Assembly: GCA_016858145.1 (NCBI GenBank)
Contig: JAEHOE010000102.1
Location: 310,001 to 374,000 of the forward strand
Length of the DNA: 64,000 nt
Source: Edaphochlamys debaryana
Lineage: Eukaryota; Chlorophyta; Chlorophyceae; Chlamydomonadales
Direction: 5' to 3'
Every line of letters starts with the position of its first letter. The stretch's first letter is position 1. Both the position numbers and the translations under genes were made by a program. The notes under the pieces were generated by a model. The model was not told the origin of the DNA and made no database searches. It saw only the letters and a list, made by a program, of their open reading frames with translations. This document shows positions 45,822 to 58,735 of this stretch, piece after piece.

Positions 45822-48800
45822 ATGGCAGCGAAGCAGGAGAAGCGCGTGCTAGCCGCGATAGAGGAGATTGAGGTAGGAAACGCTCGGGGGGCGTCCGGGG
45901 GGGCTAGCCAGCGCCCAAGCGGAGAGCGCGGGCAACTGCACACCCACTGCCGACGTCGTCGTTACGTCGCAGGTGCAAGTGGAAACCGCACACACGGAGC
46001 ATCAGCAGAGGCTCGAGGAAGCGCTGGTTGACTACCTTGCGGAGCGAGGGCCGCTGGTGGAGCGCAGGTGCAGACTTTGGGGGGTGGCCTTTGGGATTGC
46101 CTGGCTGGCTGAGCAGACGGGCAATGGAGGCCTTCACCAAGCGCGCTTGGGGCTGCGGACGTGACCCCTGCGCCCAATTATAGGCGCAGCGGAAGCTTTT
46201 GCGTCCAACGAGCTGCGTTCTAGGGTTTGGCGCGGCCATGGCTCCGCTGTGCGCGCCCAGCGCCGCGCCGGAAGCCGGGCCGGCACTTCGGGACTCAGCT
46301 TTGCGCTCAAGCGACCTCTTCGGGCCGTCGTCGCGTCGCTTCGCGCGAGGTCGCTGAGTTTCTGGCGGTCGTTTGCGTGGCATTGCCGACCCAGAACGCC
46401 GCGACGGTGGCGAGCGCCCAGCCCGCTCCCCAGGGTCTGGCGGGTGCGACGAAGGCTCTGCTAGGGTGCCGTTGGGACCGCCAGGCTGACGTGTGCCGAC
46501 CGGGCCCCCTCGACGTCGAGTGGGCCCCACGCTTCCCGCGTGCACGGCCCGCCAGCCGGCCGGTGCTCCTTCCGCATGTGCCGCGAGGGGTTGCTGGCCT
46601 CGCTCCAGTGCCTGCCGCTTGCATCAGCAGCGCCCCACGCCAGCGTCCCTTCACACGCGTTCGGTCGGTAGTGCGCGGCAGCGGCGTGGCTTCGCGGAGA
46701 CGAGTTTTGGCGGGGCGGGGCCCGCGGCGGAAGACGAGCGGTCGTGGCGTTTTGGGGAAGGGCCCGACGGGAAGGGCCAATCGCTGCGCTTGGCCGCGTT
46801 GCCTACGCCTACGCCCGCGAGTCGCCCCCATCCTACCTACCACAGCTTACTTCATGAGCGACTGATTATTGCGGCCTTGAAAGCCTGCACTCCGCCGCCG
46901 CCGATGCCGCCACCGCCGCCGCCGTGCCGCTGCGTCTGCGCTTCTGACCACCTGCCCATGACACCCCCCTCCCCCCCTCCACCCCCTCTTCCCACCCCCC
47001 ACCCCCCTGACAGGTATGAGCTGGTCACGGGCCGCTCCGAGCCCACTCCTGAGGAGCTGCAGGCAAGTACCTCTCCTTCGGGGGCCGGGGGTGGGGGTGG
47101 GGGTGGGGGTATGGGAGGGGCGAAGGGAGGAGCGTTCGGCAAGCTGAGGGCAACGGTTGACTGGTCAACGTGCCAGAAGTTGTGTTCAAGCCAGAGGGGC
47201 GGATGCACAGCTGATCTGCATTATGGTAAGGGCTACATACGCTTGGTGCTTACCGGCCTGTCTGATGCGCTGTTCCCTGCAGGGCTTCAAGCCGCAGGGC
47301 GCGGCCGCCGCTGCCGAGGGCGCCGGCGGCGCGGCGGGCGGCAAGGCGGGCGGCGGCAAGGGCGGCAAGGGCGTGCCCTTCTTCTGGCTGAACGCGCTGT
47401 GCAGCCAGGTGGGGCCGGCGGGGTGGGGGTTGGGTGATAGTGTGTGTCGGGGCTGAGCGCACTGTGTTGCCAGGTGCGGCCGGCGGGGTGGGGGGCCGAG
47501 CTGGCGTGCGGCTGTCATGTTGCTGGGGTGCGGCTGTCATGTTGCTGGGGTGCGGTGCGGCTCCTGTGGCTGCCATGTTGCTGGGGTGCGGCTCCTGTGG
47601 CTGCCATGTTGGCGTGTGCCGGGTGCGGTGGGTGGCGGGTGCCTGAGCTGTGACGTGCACTGTGCCCTGACGCCGCAACGCACTGCCGCGTACAGACCCC
47701 TTCCTCCCACCTCAACTATGAAGTTCTCCTCCAACCTACTCCCACCCACCCCACCCCACCTCGCCCCAGGAGACGCTGGCCCCGCTCATCACGCCCCGGG
47801 ACCGCTGCGCGCTCGAGTACCTGCAGGTGGGGGGGGGGGGAGGGAAAGGGAAGGGATTGGCATTACGGCGATTTAGCGGGATCGCTTTGTACTTTGTAGG
47901 TTGTGGCGGCAGTGTGTGCTTTGGCCAGGGGCTCTGCGCGGCGGAGGGGCTGTCCTGTGCGGGGAACGGCTGCGCTTGGCGTGGGTCGCCCTCGGCCCCC
48001 ACCCTCTTGACCCCCTCTGTCAAATTCCATGGGTTTATGTCGGGCTTCCGGGTTTCGGGTGCCCTAGCCCCAGCTCGCTTTCTGCCGAGCTGACGTTTTC
48101 CTGTAGAATGCAGCTGCCTGCCCCACATGTTGTCCGGCTTTCTGCCGCTCCCTCGTCTTTCGCGGGCAGCCCCTCACACCCTGTCTGACCCTCCGCCCGC
48201 TCCCTTCCCCCCTTCCCCTTCCCCTGCAGGACGTGCGCTACCTGCGGGGCCCCATGGGCATGCAGGTGAGCGCACGGGGCCCCCACCGAGCCTAGCGCGC
48301 CCGCCCAAGCAGGGCCGCAATAGGCTCACCCTGGCTTCCCGAGTGAGAGCAAGCGCAGAGGTGCAGGGCTGGACGGATAGCGCAGGGCCGCCCTGCCGCA
48401 GTGCAGAACCCTTGATGCCTTGCCTCAACCCCCCTCCTCCCGCCCCCCTTCTGCCACCCCATACCCCCAGGTGGAGTTCCTCTTCGGCCCCAACCCCTAC
48501 TTCAACAACCAGGTGGGGCCCAGGGGTGGGGCCTAGGGGGCGGGCCCGGTGTGGGCCCGGTGTGGGCCCAGGGGTGGGCCCGGAATGGGAGCATGTATGC
48601 CCGAAGAGCTGCAGCAGCTGTGCCTGCCAATGGCGTGCTGACCAAAGCGCGGTGCCCCCTGTCCCTCTCCGCCCTGACTTGTTGCTTGCTTGTCCTCCAA
48701 CGTACCGGTACCCCCTGCTCCACCCCGCCTCCCCCGCCTCTCCCCATGCCCCCCCCCCAGGTCCTCCGCAAGGGCATCTTCGTGCGCCGGGCGCCCGCCT

Positions 48801-51800
48801 CCCGCCCCGGCGGGCCCCCGGGCGACATTGAGGAGGTGGGTGGGGGAAGCGGGTGGGTGGGCCCCCGTGTGTACGGCAGCGCTGCCCATCCTGCGCGCTG
48901 TCACCATGGTGCATTTCTTTCGAGCAGATGCTTTGCTAAGCTCATGAAGCCTTTTGGCTCGTTTGGGCTTACAGCCGAGATGCTGTAAACATCATCATCA
49001 TCATTACCATCATCATTTCGACGGGCTACTGTGCGCACTGCGTCCTTCTGCGTTCTGTTTCGCAGCCTCAGCCTTGCCCGCCACCTTGGTCCCTTTTGCC
49101 TTCCGCCTTCCGTTGGCGAGGAGGCGGATATTTAGGTTAGGATGGTGACCGATGCCTAAGGCGTTTGGATAACCTATCATCTGCTATCATGATAATTCAA
49201 TTTCATCGCATTCCCTTACTACTTCCCTGCCCCGACGGTTCGTCCCTCCCCAGATCCGGGAGGAGGCGACCGTGATCGACTGGAAGCCCGGCAGGAGCCT
49301 GCTGGTGCGGGCGGCGGAGCCGGCGGCGGCACGCAAGGGCGCCGCCAAAAAGGCGGCGGGCGGCGGCGGCGGCGGGAAGAAGGCCCAGGGCAAGGGCGCC
49401 AAGGTGGGTGGGTCGGGGGGGGGGGGTGAATCCCGTGTGTGGTTGGGCCGCCAAGGCGGGTGTGTCTGGCTCGGTCCGTCCGACCTGTCCGCCTCCCCAA
49501 CACCCTGCCCATTCCAATCCGTCTGACCTAAACGCCTCCGAGGCCCTTGCCCTTGCCCGGATCGCCGGGTCCACCCTCTCCCCCCCCCCTACCACACGCC
49601 ACCCTATCCCCCTCACCCCTCCCAGGAGCCCGCACCCGTGCCTCGCGCCAAGCGGCACCACGGCAAGCACGGCGCCCCCCCGCCCGACCTGCCTGACCCC
49701 GAGGAGGAGGAGGCGGAGGAGGAGGCGGGGGCAGAGGAGGAGGAGGAAGAGGAGGCGGAGGCGGGTCAGGAGGAGGTGGCGGCCGGCGGCGGCGGGGGAA
49801 GGTGGGCCGAGGGCTGGGGGAGTGCGGGAAGGTTGGAAGGCGGGGAGCAGGGCGAGGCATGTGACGGCGTTGATACCGGTACCCACCGTTGATACTGCAA
49901 CTCCTCCCCCCCCCCGCACACCTGCTCCTCTAACCCAACCCAACCCAGCCCAAGCCGAAACCCAAAGCCAACCCCACACAACCCAAACCCAAACCCAAAC
50001 CCAAACCCCACCCAGCCCCCACCCACCCACCCCACCCACCCCCAGGCGGCGTCCCTGCCCCTCCTTCTTCCGCTTCTTCCTCCCCGTGGAGACCGGCAGC
50101 ATGGCCAAGCGAAAGGAGGTGGGCAGGGGGGGAGGGAGGGGGGGTTTAGAGGGGAGGGCAGGGGGTATGAGGGGGGTGGAAAGCTTGGAGGGCTCCATCC
50201 GCTTGGGGGGCCTTGGGGGAGAGGGGCAGAAGCATTTGCGTGATGGGCTGCTCGCGCGATCAGTTTTGCGAGACCGTTGACCGTTTACGTTTACCTTTGC
50301 CCGCGCCCGCCATTCGCCTCGCGTGGCACTGTCCCCCCAGATTGACCCCACCCGAGACCCAGACGACGACGACGAGGAGGAGGAGGAGGAGGAGCACGAG
50401 GGGGGCGAGGAGCAGCTGCCGAGCGGCGCGGCGGCGCGGGCCGCGGCCCTGCGCGAGCGTCAGACCCGCGACGGACAGGTGGGCGGCGGGCAGCGCACGT
50501 GCACAATGCTGAGTGCTTAGTAATTTGATCTCATTGCTAAGTGCTGAGTGCTCAGAAGTTGGATCTCATTGCGAAGTGCTGAGAGCTGTTACCGAACGAA
50601 GGAATGCCACGAAGGCTCTCTGCTCTCGACGCCGCCCCGCGCGCCCCCCCTCGGCAACCGACCCCTCCCTCCCCCCTTCCCCCCTTATCAGGTCCTGGAC
50701 GTCCTGATCAAGCACGTGGTGCCGCGTGCCGTACACCTGTATCTGGCGGCGGGCGGCAAGGTGGGGCGGGGGCGCGCAGCGGGTGGGCTGACATGGGCCG
50801 CCCGATTGGGACTGGCGCTGGCACGTTCGTCCCCCCTCCGCTTCCCGCCTTCCGCTCCCCTCTCTGCGCCGTGGGCCCCGCCCCCTGCACTTCCTGGCAA
50901 AGCCATGTCCGCCGTACTTCTCCCCCTCCCATCTTCCGAGCGATCACCTTTCCCGACCCCTCTCTCTCTGCCCCCCTTGCCCCCCCCCCTGTCAGGGCCC
51001 GGGATCCCACCCCGAGGGCCATGAGGAGGAGGAGGGATTCCAACTGGTCTCCGGCACCCCGGCGGGGGACATGGCATCGCTGGCACTCACGGCACAGCGC
51101 GCGCTGTACGCGCTCGTGGTAAGCCCCCCCTTGCCGTACGGCTGTCGTACGTAGTGTCGTACGAAGTGTCGTGTGTCGGGGCTTGCGGTCCGTGGGGGCG
51201 TGGGTGTGCTTCGTGGCCCCATGCCTCCCTGCCGGTTCGCGTCCGAGCCGTCCCTTGCCTCGGTCCTGTTGGGACCGCCCGCTTTGCCCCTGGAGCCTCT
51301 CACCTCCCTCCCCCCGCCCCCACCCACCTCGGCCTTCCCTCACCCCCGCCTGCCTCTACCCCCCACCCCTCCTGCTCCCCCTGACAGGGCCTGCAGAAGC
51401 AGCTGGACGCCCTGTCCCTGGCCCTCAAGGAGAGGGAGTGGGCATCTGCCGTACAGCTGCGGGCGCAGGCGGCCAAGCTGGGGGAGCAGCGGCGGACGCT
51501 GCTCGTGGGGCCCGCGGGTGGGTGCGGGGCTTGCCTGTGTTTCCGGGGCTAGGGGTACCGGGGCTAGGGGTACCGGGGCTAGGGGTACCGGGGGAACGGA
51601 TGTGCTGACGGCAGGTGTGTTTGGGTTGGGTCATTGCAGTCAGGCCCGCGCGAACGTGCACGTGCGAGGCTCTGGCCCCAGCCCTCTCCTCCTTTCACCC
51701 CCGCCCTACCCTGCCTCATCCCACCCCACCCCAACCCCACCCCGCACCCCCAGGCGCCCCCTCGGGTCTGTCGGTGCCCGCCTTCTGGCTGAGGGCGCTC

Positions 51801-54269
51801 AAGGCCACCCCCGTGGGGGGCAGCCTGGTGCAGGTGGGGGGGATGGGGGGGGGGGGGATGTGGCTAGTTGGGAGCCAGACCGAAAAGGTGTAGGGGCAGC
51901 CAGCGAGCCGGGAGGGGAGAGGGGGGGGAATGAGGGGGGGGGGATCTTTGACGTTTTGGGAGCCGGACCCAGGACCCAAAAGGTGTAGGGGCAGCCAGCG
52001 AGCCCGATGGGGTGAAGAGGAGGCAGGAGGGGGACACTCTGTTCCGAGCGGGCAGGCTCAATCCTGACGCTTGTGCCCTTTCGCCATCTATGCATGTGCG
52101 CCGTACAGCACCGGGACGAGCGGTGTCTGTCGTACCTGGCCGATGTACGGATGGTGTGGGACGAGCGGCGCATGCCCTCCCCCGAGGAGCCCCTGCGCCT
52201 GGCCACACGTGAGGGGGGCAGGGAGGCGGGGGGGGGAAAGGAGGGGGGACGTTCAGGGGGATAGGAGGGGGGGGAGACAGGTTCCTCTTTTGGTGGGAGA
52301 TGGGGAGGCGGGAGGAGAGCAAGCAGAGGGAGGGGAGGGCATCGTATCAGGAGCGCTGGCGGTGGCCTTGTTCAGGCCTTCCGTCTCCTACCCTCCGCTG
52401 TGCCCCTCTTGCCGTCCTGCCTTTCCCCCTCCCCACACAGTCGAGCTGGAGTTCCTGCCCAACCCCTACTTCTCCAACCCGCTGCTCAAGAAGCACTTCA
52501 CCTTTGCGGCGCCCGGAGGATCGCTCAACAAGCTGGGAGTCAAGGAGTCGCACGTGGGTCCGCCGAACCGCCAACTGCCAATGGCCAAATGTCAAATACC
52601 CTGGCGCCATTACGTGATAGATTTGGAGGATGTTTAGGCTGTCGCGCGCCGGCCCCGTGCACGCCGTGCAACGAATCGCACACGTTTTCCCCCGCCCTTT
52701 ACCCCTCTGTCCCCCCCATTCCCCCCCCCAGTCCGAGCCCATCGACTGGCTGCCCGACAGAGACCTCACGCTGCGGCGCCCCCCAGGCGAAGGCGGGGGC
52801 GCGCCCCGGCCCGTGCCCTCGTTCTTCCAGTTCTTCAGCAACGCGACGGGTGAGGGGGGCCGGGGGGGAAGGGGAAGGGGCAGTGTGTGTTTCGTGGCAC
52901 GGTGCGCCCTCGTTCCTCAGTTCCTGCGGCGCCGGGTGGGGGGAAGGGGGGCAAGGGCAAGGGCGGGCGGGGGCAGGCAAGGACGGGGCGCGCAGAGGAT
53001 CTTAACCCTGGCGTAACCCTTGATCGGTTGTTGATCGTTGCGTGCTTCCCTGCCCACCCCTCCCCGCGCAGGGGCCCTGTGTCGGGCGTTCCACGTGCCC
53101 GGGGGGCAGAGCCGGGCGGCGCAGGAGGCGGCACTCGATGTGAGCAATGGGGAGGCGACGGTTAGAAATTGCTGTGAAGCTAGTGGGAGGCAACAAAGGG
53201 CAATGACCAGCTCGCACGTCCAGGAGAGCATACGTCGCCCCGTTGCTCACACGTCGCATCTCCCCCCCCGGGCCCACCGCTGGGCCCACCCCAGGCCCAG
53301 GAGGAGCTCATCGCCGAGCTGGTCAACCACCTGCTGCCCATGGCCGGGCGGTTGGCTGCGCAGGTACGGCGGTTGGTGGTTGAACGTGGTGGACGAGCAC
53401 TGTTCAGGGGTCGGGGGCTCAACTGCGGTGATTGGTGACCGTGTGTTGGTCATCATCACCTCACGTGCTGCCGTACTGCCGTACCGCAGTGCGCCGTGGA
53501 CGTCCGCGACCTGGGAGACGAGCAGTCGGACGACGAGGCGGATGAGTCGGACGAGGAGGAGGACGAGGAGGTGAGTCCGTTAAGGAGATCTTCGTCGGGT
53601 GTCGGGTGATTGGAGCGGCTCGCGTCCAACCGGTTAGCTTACTGCTGATGGACTCTTGCACAGCTGGACACACCATCGCCTGCTGCACCTCCGTATACTC
53701 TTGATACTGAGGGAAAGGATACGCGTTGCGGAACTAGAGCCATGGAGTCATGGAGCAAGTCGGAGCATTCGTGGCACTCGTGAGAGGGGGATGTGCCAGC
53801 TGACCGAACTCCCACGTGCCGCGGTGCCGAGTTCCTCCAGGGCGAGGAGGAGGACGGGGAGGAGGCAGCCGCCCGCCGCGCCGCCCGCCGGGCCGCCGCC
53901 GCCGCCGGCCGCCGCCGCGGCGCCGACGGCAGCAGCGGCGGGCTCCTGCGGCGGCTCTTCGCCGGCGGTACGGCGTCGTACGTAATGGGAGCCTTCGTCG
54001 TCATCATGTTCCTCGCACAGGTGAATGCATGACTGATGCGCGTTTTGGCGTAGCTCTTCGGTTTCGTGTTGCTGGCATGAGCTGATATTCGAGCCTCCCC
54101 AACTCTAATCTGTATCGTGCCGCCTTGCCTGCCCCTGTAACGCGCTAACGCCACCTGTGCCCCCGCCTGCCCATCCTCCCATGATCCACTTCCTTGTACG
54201 ACCGTACGGCAGATCCTGGTCTTCATGGACACGCTGGAGTTCGTACGCAGCAAGTACCGCTGGGTCTAG
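45822..54269 (+). CDS. Tandem double NAP-domain protein with C-terminal membrane segment
   Basis: Twenty-four exons, all in phase, encode about 751 aa: 45822-45872, 45973-46067, 47014-47062, 47283-47408, 47770-47826, 48230-48265, 48471-48512, 48761-48835, 49254-49403, 49626-49801, 50046-50118, 50341-50478, 50692-50760, 50996-51118, 51388-51517, 51754-51833, 52109-52208, 52441-52553, 52732-52849, 53072-53139, 53295-53363, 53490-53570, 53841-54020 and 54213-54269. NAP proteins chaperone histones. NAP landmarks occur twice: FFWLNAL (about residue 98) and AFWLRAL (474); PNPYFNN (145) and PNPYFSN (530); DW (186 and 566); SFFRFF (292) and SFFQFF (about 594). Acidic runs of Glu/Asp follow. Exons 23-24 encode a basic stretch and one hydrophobic helix (about 720-739), unlike ordinary soluble NAPs. 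Intron 3 has a GC donor. It is divergent from the ChAPs-like gene. Confidence 0.85.
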
Positions 54270-55337
54270 TCGGACACGCGGCACCGGACTCAGGACCGGA
54301 CAGGACCGGACAGCACTCTTCTGCCCGTCGGACTGGAGTGTCCGGGTGTCTGGCCGGATGTCGACCGTACACCCCGGAGCTAGCAAGTCGGACAGGACCG
54401 ATCCCGGCAGGATCATACGGCGCGGGCAGATCTTTTGGGTCGAACCGGAACCGGACCAAACCGGACCGGACCGAGGAGCGCAGGGTTACGGTTTAGGGTT
54501 GCGTGCAGGCGTCGAACCGGACCGGACGGAAGCTGCCTAGGGGAGGGCGCAGAGAAAGATGCGGCGGCCAATCTCAGCGCGCGAGCTTTTGGGGCAGGGC
54601 CGCTGGGCACATTGCGCGAGCGGCTGGGGAGTCGGGACGAGGGCGAGGGTCGGTGTCGCGGGGGCCGGGCGGCGCGCGACGGGGGCTGTGGGGCTTCGGG
54701 CCGTTTGAGCCTTAGCCACTGTACCAATACCGTAGCTACGAGCGCCCTCCCGTCAGCAGAGGCAGCAGGGGTCTTATCTTTGTAGGGGTCGGCTGGAGTC
54801 GGCCGGGGCAGGGACAGCGTGTGCAGGCGGGTGCAGGGGAGGGGGGCTTGGGTCAGGACCCGTGCGTCAGCAGTGTGCCCATCCCTGCGGCCTTGGGCCG
54901 TAGGCCTTTTTGGGTTGATCTGTATCCTGTAAAAGTGTATACTTTTTGAGTGGGCCCTCACCACACAGGCCGCAGCGGTTGCAAAGATTGCGGGCGGAGT
55001 TGACACCGAGGGCGCAGGGCGGCGCTCTCGTGCGCCGCGCAGGGGGCGTTCGTGGTACCTGTAAATGCAAGGGCATATGCAAATGGCCCGCGCACCTGCC
55101 CCAGCCCGGCAGGAGGTAGGGATGGCGGGAGCAGGTGGGCCGGTTTGCGGGTCTGGCAGGTGATGGCGGGTGCCCTGCCCTCCTGCCGTGACCGGGGCTC
55201 AGGTCCCGATGCGACGCGATGCGAACCCGTCGGTGGCCTTAAACCGCACCACATCAAGCTGGAGCAGGCTGCTACACTTACTTGCTTGCTTGCGCTCTCT
55301 AGCTCTTATCGCGCTCAGGGCCCGTTCGGCCTTGTGC
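54270..55337. other. 3' UTR of the double-NAP gene and upstream flank of the kinase gene
   Basis: Short GGACCGGAC-type repeats lie at 54270-54540. No separate gene is recognised. The probable poly(A) signal is near 54928. Confidence 0.5.
54928..54932 (+). terminator. Candidate poly(A) signal of the double-NAP gene
   Basis: TGTAA lies about 660 bp past the stop codon, in a locally AT-rich patch and before the next gene. The distance is normal for 3' UTRs of Chlamydomonas-type algae. Confidence 0.5.
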
Positions 55338-57050
55338 ATGGCGACTAAAACCGGTCCAGCCCACTGGCTTAATCGCGTCGCCAGCATGGCCAATCAAAGT
55401 AACACTGCAGATTTAGTCAAAGATGCGTCCCAGGTTGGCGTTTGCGAGCCGGACCTCAACCCATCGCTGGCCTGCGCGGCCGCGATGGCCGCGCCGGAGG
55501 AAGGCGCGACCGATGCGAGCTCAATTTACGACATCATGCAAGAATCAAATGCTATAAAGCGTCCACGTGGCGGGAGTGCGGCTGGAGGTGAGGTTGCTGG
55601 TCGACGTGCGCAGGGTAACGCGGCCCTCACCCGCAGCACCCGGACTCACGTCGGCACGCGTGTGGTTCAATCGCACCTTGCCCCTCCCCCCCTAACACAC
55701 ACACCAGGCGCGGCAGGAGCGACGGGTGCAGGGAGCGCAGAGGCAGCTGGCGGTGGGTTCCAGCTTGTCCCGGACGGACGGGCTGCGCGACAAGGGCATG
55801 CCCCCAGCGGGCGGCGGCGGGCGGGGTCCCCGAAGGCTCGCCGGGTTGACTGGTTTCTCATCTTCGCAGAGCTACCGGAGGCGGAGGCGGCGGTCACAAT
55901 AGGCGGTGATGCGGCGGGCCCAGGGGCCTCGGACAGCTGCGCAGACCCAAGCCCAGGTGAGCGCCCATGTTGCTGGGTCCGCTTGGCTTCGCCCCCTTCT
56001 CTCCTGTCCATGTAATCCCTCTCGGAGAAAAAAAGGGAGCTGCGTGGCCCCAAGTCCTGGTGGCAGCCACGGTACTCATCACACACAAGCTCTTTCTTTG
56101 TTTATTTTAGCGCTGGGCTCAAGACTCCTAACTCGGGCACCCCGCTGCCGTCCGAAGCCCCGCAGCCGGACCCCGCCACGGCGGCGGCTGCGCCGCCGGC
56201 ACCGCAGCAGCAGCAGCAGCCGGCGGCTCCGCCGGCCGCCGCCGCCGCGGCTGCCGCTCCGCGCGAGCGGCCGCAGCGTGTGTCCCTGGTCCTCCACGAG
56301 GGGCAGAAGCGGCAGGGCAGCGAGGGCTACGTGGTGGGCGGCACGTGCGACGGCGTGGAGTGCTTCATCAAGCTGCTGGGCCCGGACCGCAGCGGTGTGG
56401 CGGCGTTCGCACGGGAGGTGGCGGCCTACGCCGCCCTCGAGCCCCTGCAGGTGAGGTGTTGGATGGTCTTCGCTACATCACTAGATGAGTAGATGAGTAG
56501 ATCAGTAGACCACTAGTGTCAAGCCACGGCGCTCAGCTGCCGTGCACCCCGCTGGGGTCCCTCGATGTAACCACCGTTGTAACAACAGTTGTAACCACTG
56601 GATTCCCTGCAGGGGCTGCAGGTGCCGGAGCTGCGGGCCTGGGGCGACATCCGCTGGGGCGTGCGCTTCCTGGCGGTGCGGCGGGTGGAGGGGGGGCGGC
56701 CGCTGAGCGACCTGCCGCACCCGCCGCCGCCGGGGGTGGCGGCGGCGGCGCTGGAGGCGCTGGCGGCGGTGCAGGCCGCCTGCCCACGCTTCGTGCACGG
56801 CGACCTGCGGCCGGAGAACATACTCGTGCTGCAGCCGGGGCCGGAGCCGGAGCCGGCGGCGGGGCCGGGGCCGGCGGCGGGACGCGCCGGGGCCGGGGCC
56901 GGGGCCGGCGGGCACGCTGGGCCCGCCGCCGAGGCGGGGCGGCTGCGCTGCGTGCTGCTGGACTTCGGGCGCTCGCGGCTGGACGGGGACGCGTCGCAGC
57001 AGCGGCGGGAGCGGCGGGAGCTGCGGCAGCTGCTGGGGGGGGCCAGGTAG
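55338..57050 (+). CDS. Kinase-like gene copy 1, lacking the nuclease domain (possibly degenerate)
   Basis: The kinase-like part is read from exons 56111-56450 and 56613-57050. It shows GSEGYVVGG, the Lys of CFIKLLG, an acidic residue in AREVAAY, the catalytic loop HGDLRPENIL and the metal-binding DFGRS. Likely upstream exons are 55338-55587, 55708-55752 and 55870-55956, beginning MATKTGPAHW and containing SIYDIMQESNAIKRPRG. Their phase does not match exon 56111 as I can best join them, so the 5' model or the gene is faulty. Compared with 59384-62524 the whole nuclease module is missing between 55956 and 56111. A run of 8 G near 57035, against 9 G in copy 2, changes the frame and brings an early TAG. 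It may be a truncated but expressed kinase or a decaying copy. Confidence 0.5.
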
Positions 57051-57879
57051 CGGCAGGAGGGGGAGGAGGGGGAGGGAGAGGGAGCGTTGACGAGGTAGCA
57101 GCCGCCTCAGCACGGGGCAGCGGGCGCAGCAACAGCGGCCTCGGGGGTTGGCACCGGAGCACGACACCGTAGGGCTTTCTACGCTCGCAGGGGCCGTGCA
57201 GCGTTGTCTGGACGACGACGAAGGGGGATGCAGCTGAACGCAGCTAGGCTGAGCGCAACGCAACAGAAAGAGGGAGAGGCACAGCGACATGCAATAGCAA
57301 GCAACCGCACGGGATCCTAGGGGCCGCACCACGCAACGCATTCGGACACGCCACTTATCCCCTATGCCATAATGTGGTGCCCGAGGCCCCCCAGCAGTAC
57401 GTGCAGGTGTCCGCCTCTTTCCTCCCTCGCTGCCGGGTTACGATGCACCCCATCCCCCCCCCCTCTCCTCCCCCTCTTCTCCCTTGTGTCCCCGCCACAC
57501 CCTTGCGCTCTCTCCTCCCTCGCTGCCGGGTTGCGATGCACCCCCTCCCCCCCCCCCCCCTCTCCTCCCCCCTGTTCTCCCGTGTGGACCCGCCGCACCC
57601 CTGCCAGTAGCACGAAGCACGAAAGGGCTGGTGAAGCTACCCGCACAACAAGCCCCACCGCCCCGGGGGGATAGACACTCGGGACACCAGGTCCCTCAGC
57701 CGGTCCGCTCTCCCTGCCGTCCTGCCTATGCACACGCCCGCTTCGCTTCGTTGATGTCTTCTTCCCACACCCGTAGCTGGGGCCGCGCTCTCCTTTGCCA
57801 TTCGCCATCCACTTGGAGTCTTACAAGCGCCGTAAGCTTCAATGGTTGGCGGTGTCCTTTGATGGTTGGCGGTGTCAAG
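57051..57879. other. 3' flank of kinase copy 1
   Basis: No gene is recognised here. It contains a tandemly duplicated C-rich segment at 57415-57600. Confidence 0.5.
57415..57600. repeat. Two-copy tandem repeat, about 105 bp period
   Basis: The segment beginning CTCCCTCGCTGCCGGGTT and running through a C/T-rich tract occurs twice in a row with small differences in C-run length. Confidence 0.75.
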
Positions 57880-58450
57880 GGCTCACGGCGGCTGACGACG
57901 GCAGGGACCAAGCAGGGCTACGCGAGTCGAGGCTGTGGCGACGAGGCCGAGTCACAGCTCACAGGAGGAGGTTGAGGGGCGGGACCATGCAGAACTGAGA
58001 GCCTTACACACGGCAGGACCTTGCCTTTTCCCGTGTGCCCAGAAAGCGCTGGGGCTCGGGGGGCATAGCCTCCATACAGTGCACTAGCAACAGGGCTATC
58101 TAGCACTACACGGAGCGGTATGCGCAACAGATGTAGTCGGGGATGCGGCTGAGCAACGGCTACGCTAGAGTAACCGGCATGCTGTTGACGGTGTAGAGCT
58201 GTGCCGGGTACGTCTAGCAGGCTGATAAAGCGCTGGGGCTTCACGCCTACCCGAGTTGCCGAATACGGTACACCGGCTCAGTCTCCAGGCACTGCTGGCA
58301 ACGCTTGGCCCTATACCCGACCCGGCCCTATACCACTTTCGGCGACCAGGTACCCCGTTCACAGGCACAGGCATTCTGCGTCGGCCAACATCATGCGACG
58401 CCAACACCGCGGCACTACGCCCCGTTGTCTACAATAAACCCGATCCGGCC
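57880..58450 (+). repeat. Dispersed repeat, copy 3
   Basis: Resembles both outer ends of inverted repeat 2. It contains a block near 58265-58300 that matches copy 2 and a block near 58385-58430 that matches copy 1, in an order different from copy 1. No gene is recognisable in it. Confidence 0.6.
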
Positions 58451-58735
58451 CGAAGACTTGCCGGGGCCAGCCTCCACAACCCGGATAATAACCCAATGCC
58501 TACCCCCCCACATACCGTCTCCAGCGCCTCAAAGGCACTGGGACCTGGGCTGGGCAGGGCTGTAAGCTGGCCGGGAGGCCGCGGGTGAGGGTGGCGTGGC
58601 GAGGATGGGCGACGCCGACACGCTGCCACACGCAGGCCCAACTTCGAGATTTACGCATTTCGCATCCTGCTGATATTTCATACCCGCAATACAATCAAGT
58701 GCAGCGTTAGGCTATCAAATACCGCGGGTCCAGGC

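Noticed and set aside
49965..50010. Telomere-like array of CCCAAA units
   Set aside because: It is only a few units long, lies inside an intron and does not match the algal telomere repeat.
45822..54269. Two adjacent single-NAP genes instead of one
   Set aside because: No stop codon, poly(A) signal or new start separates the halves. Exons 12-15 bridge them with consistent phases. cDNA would settle it.
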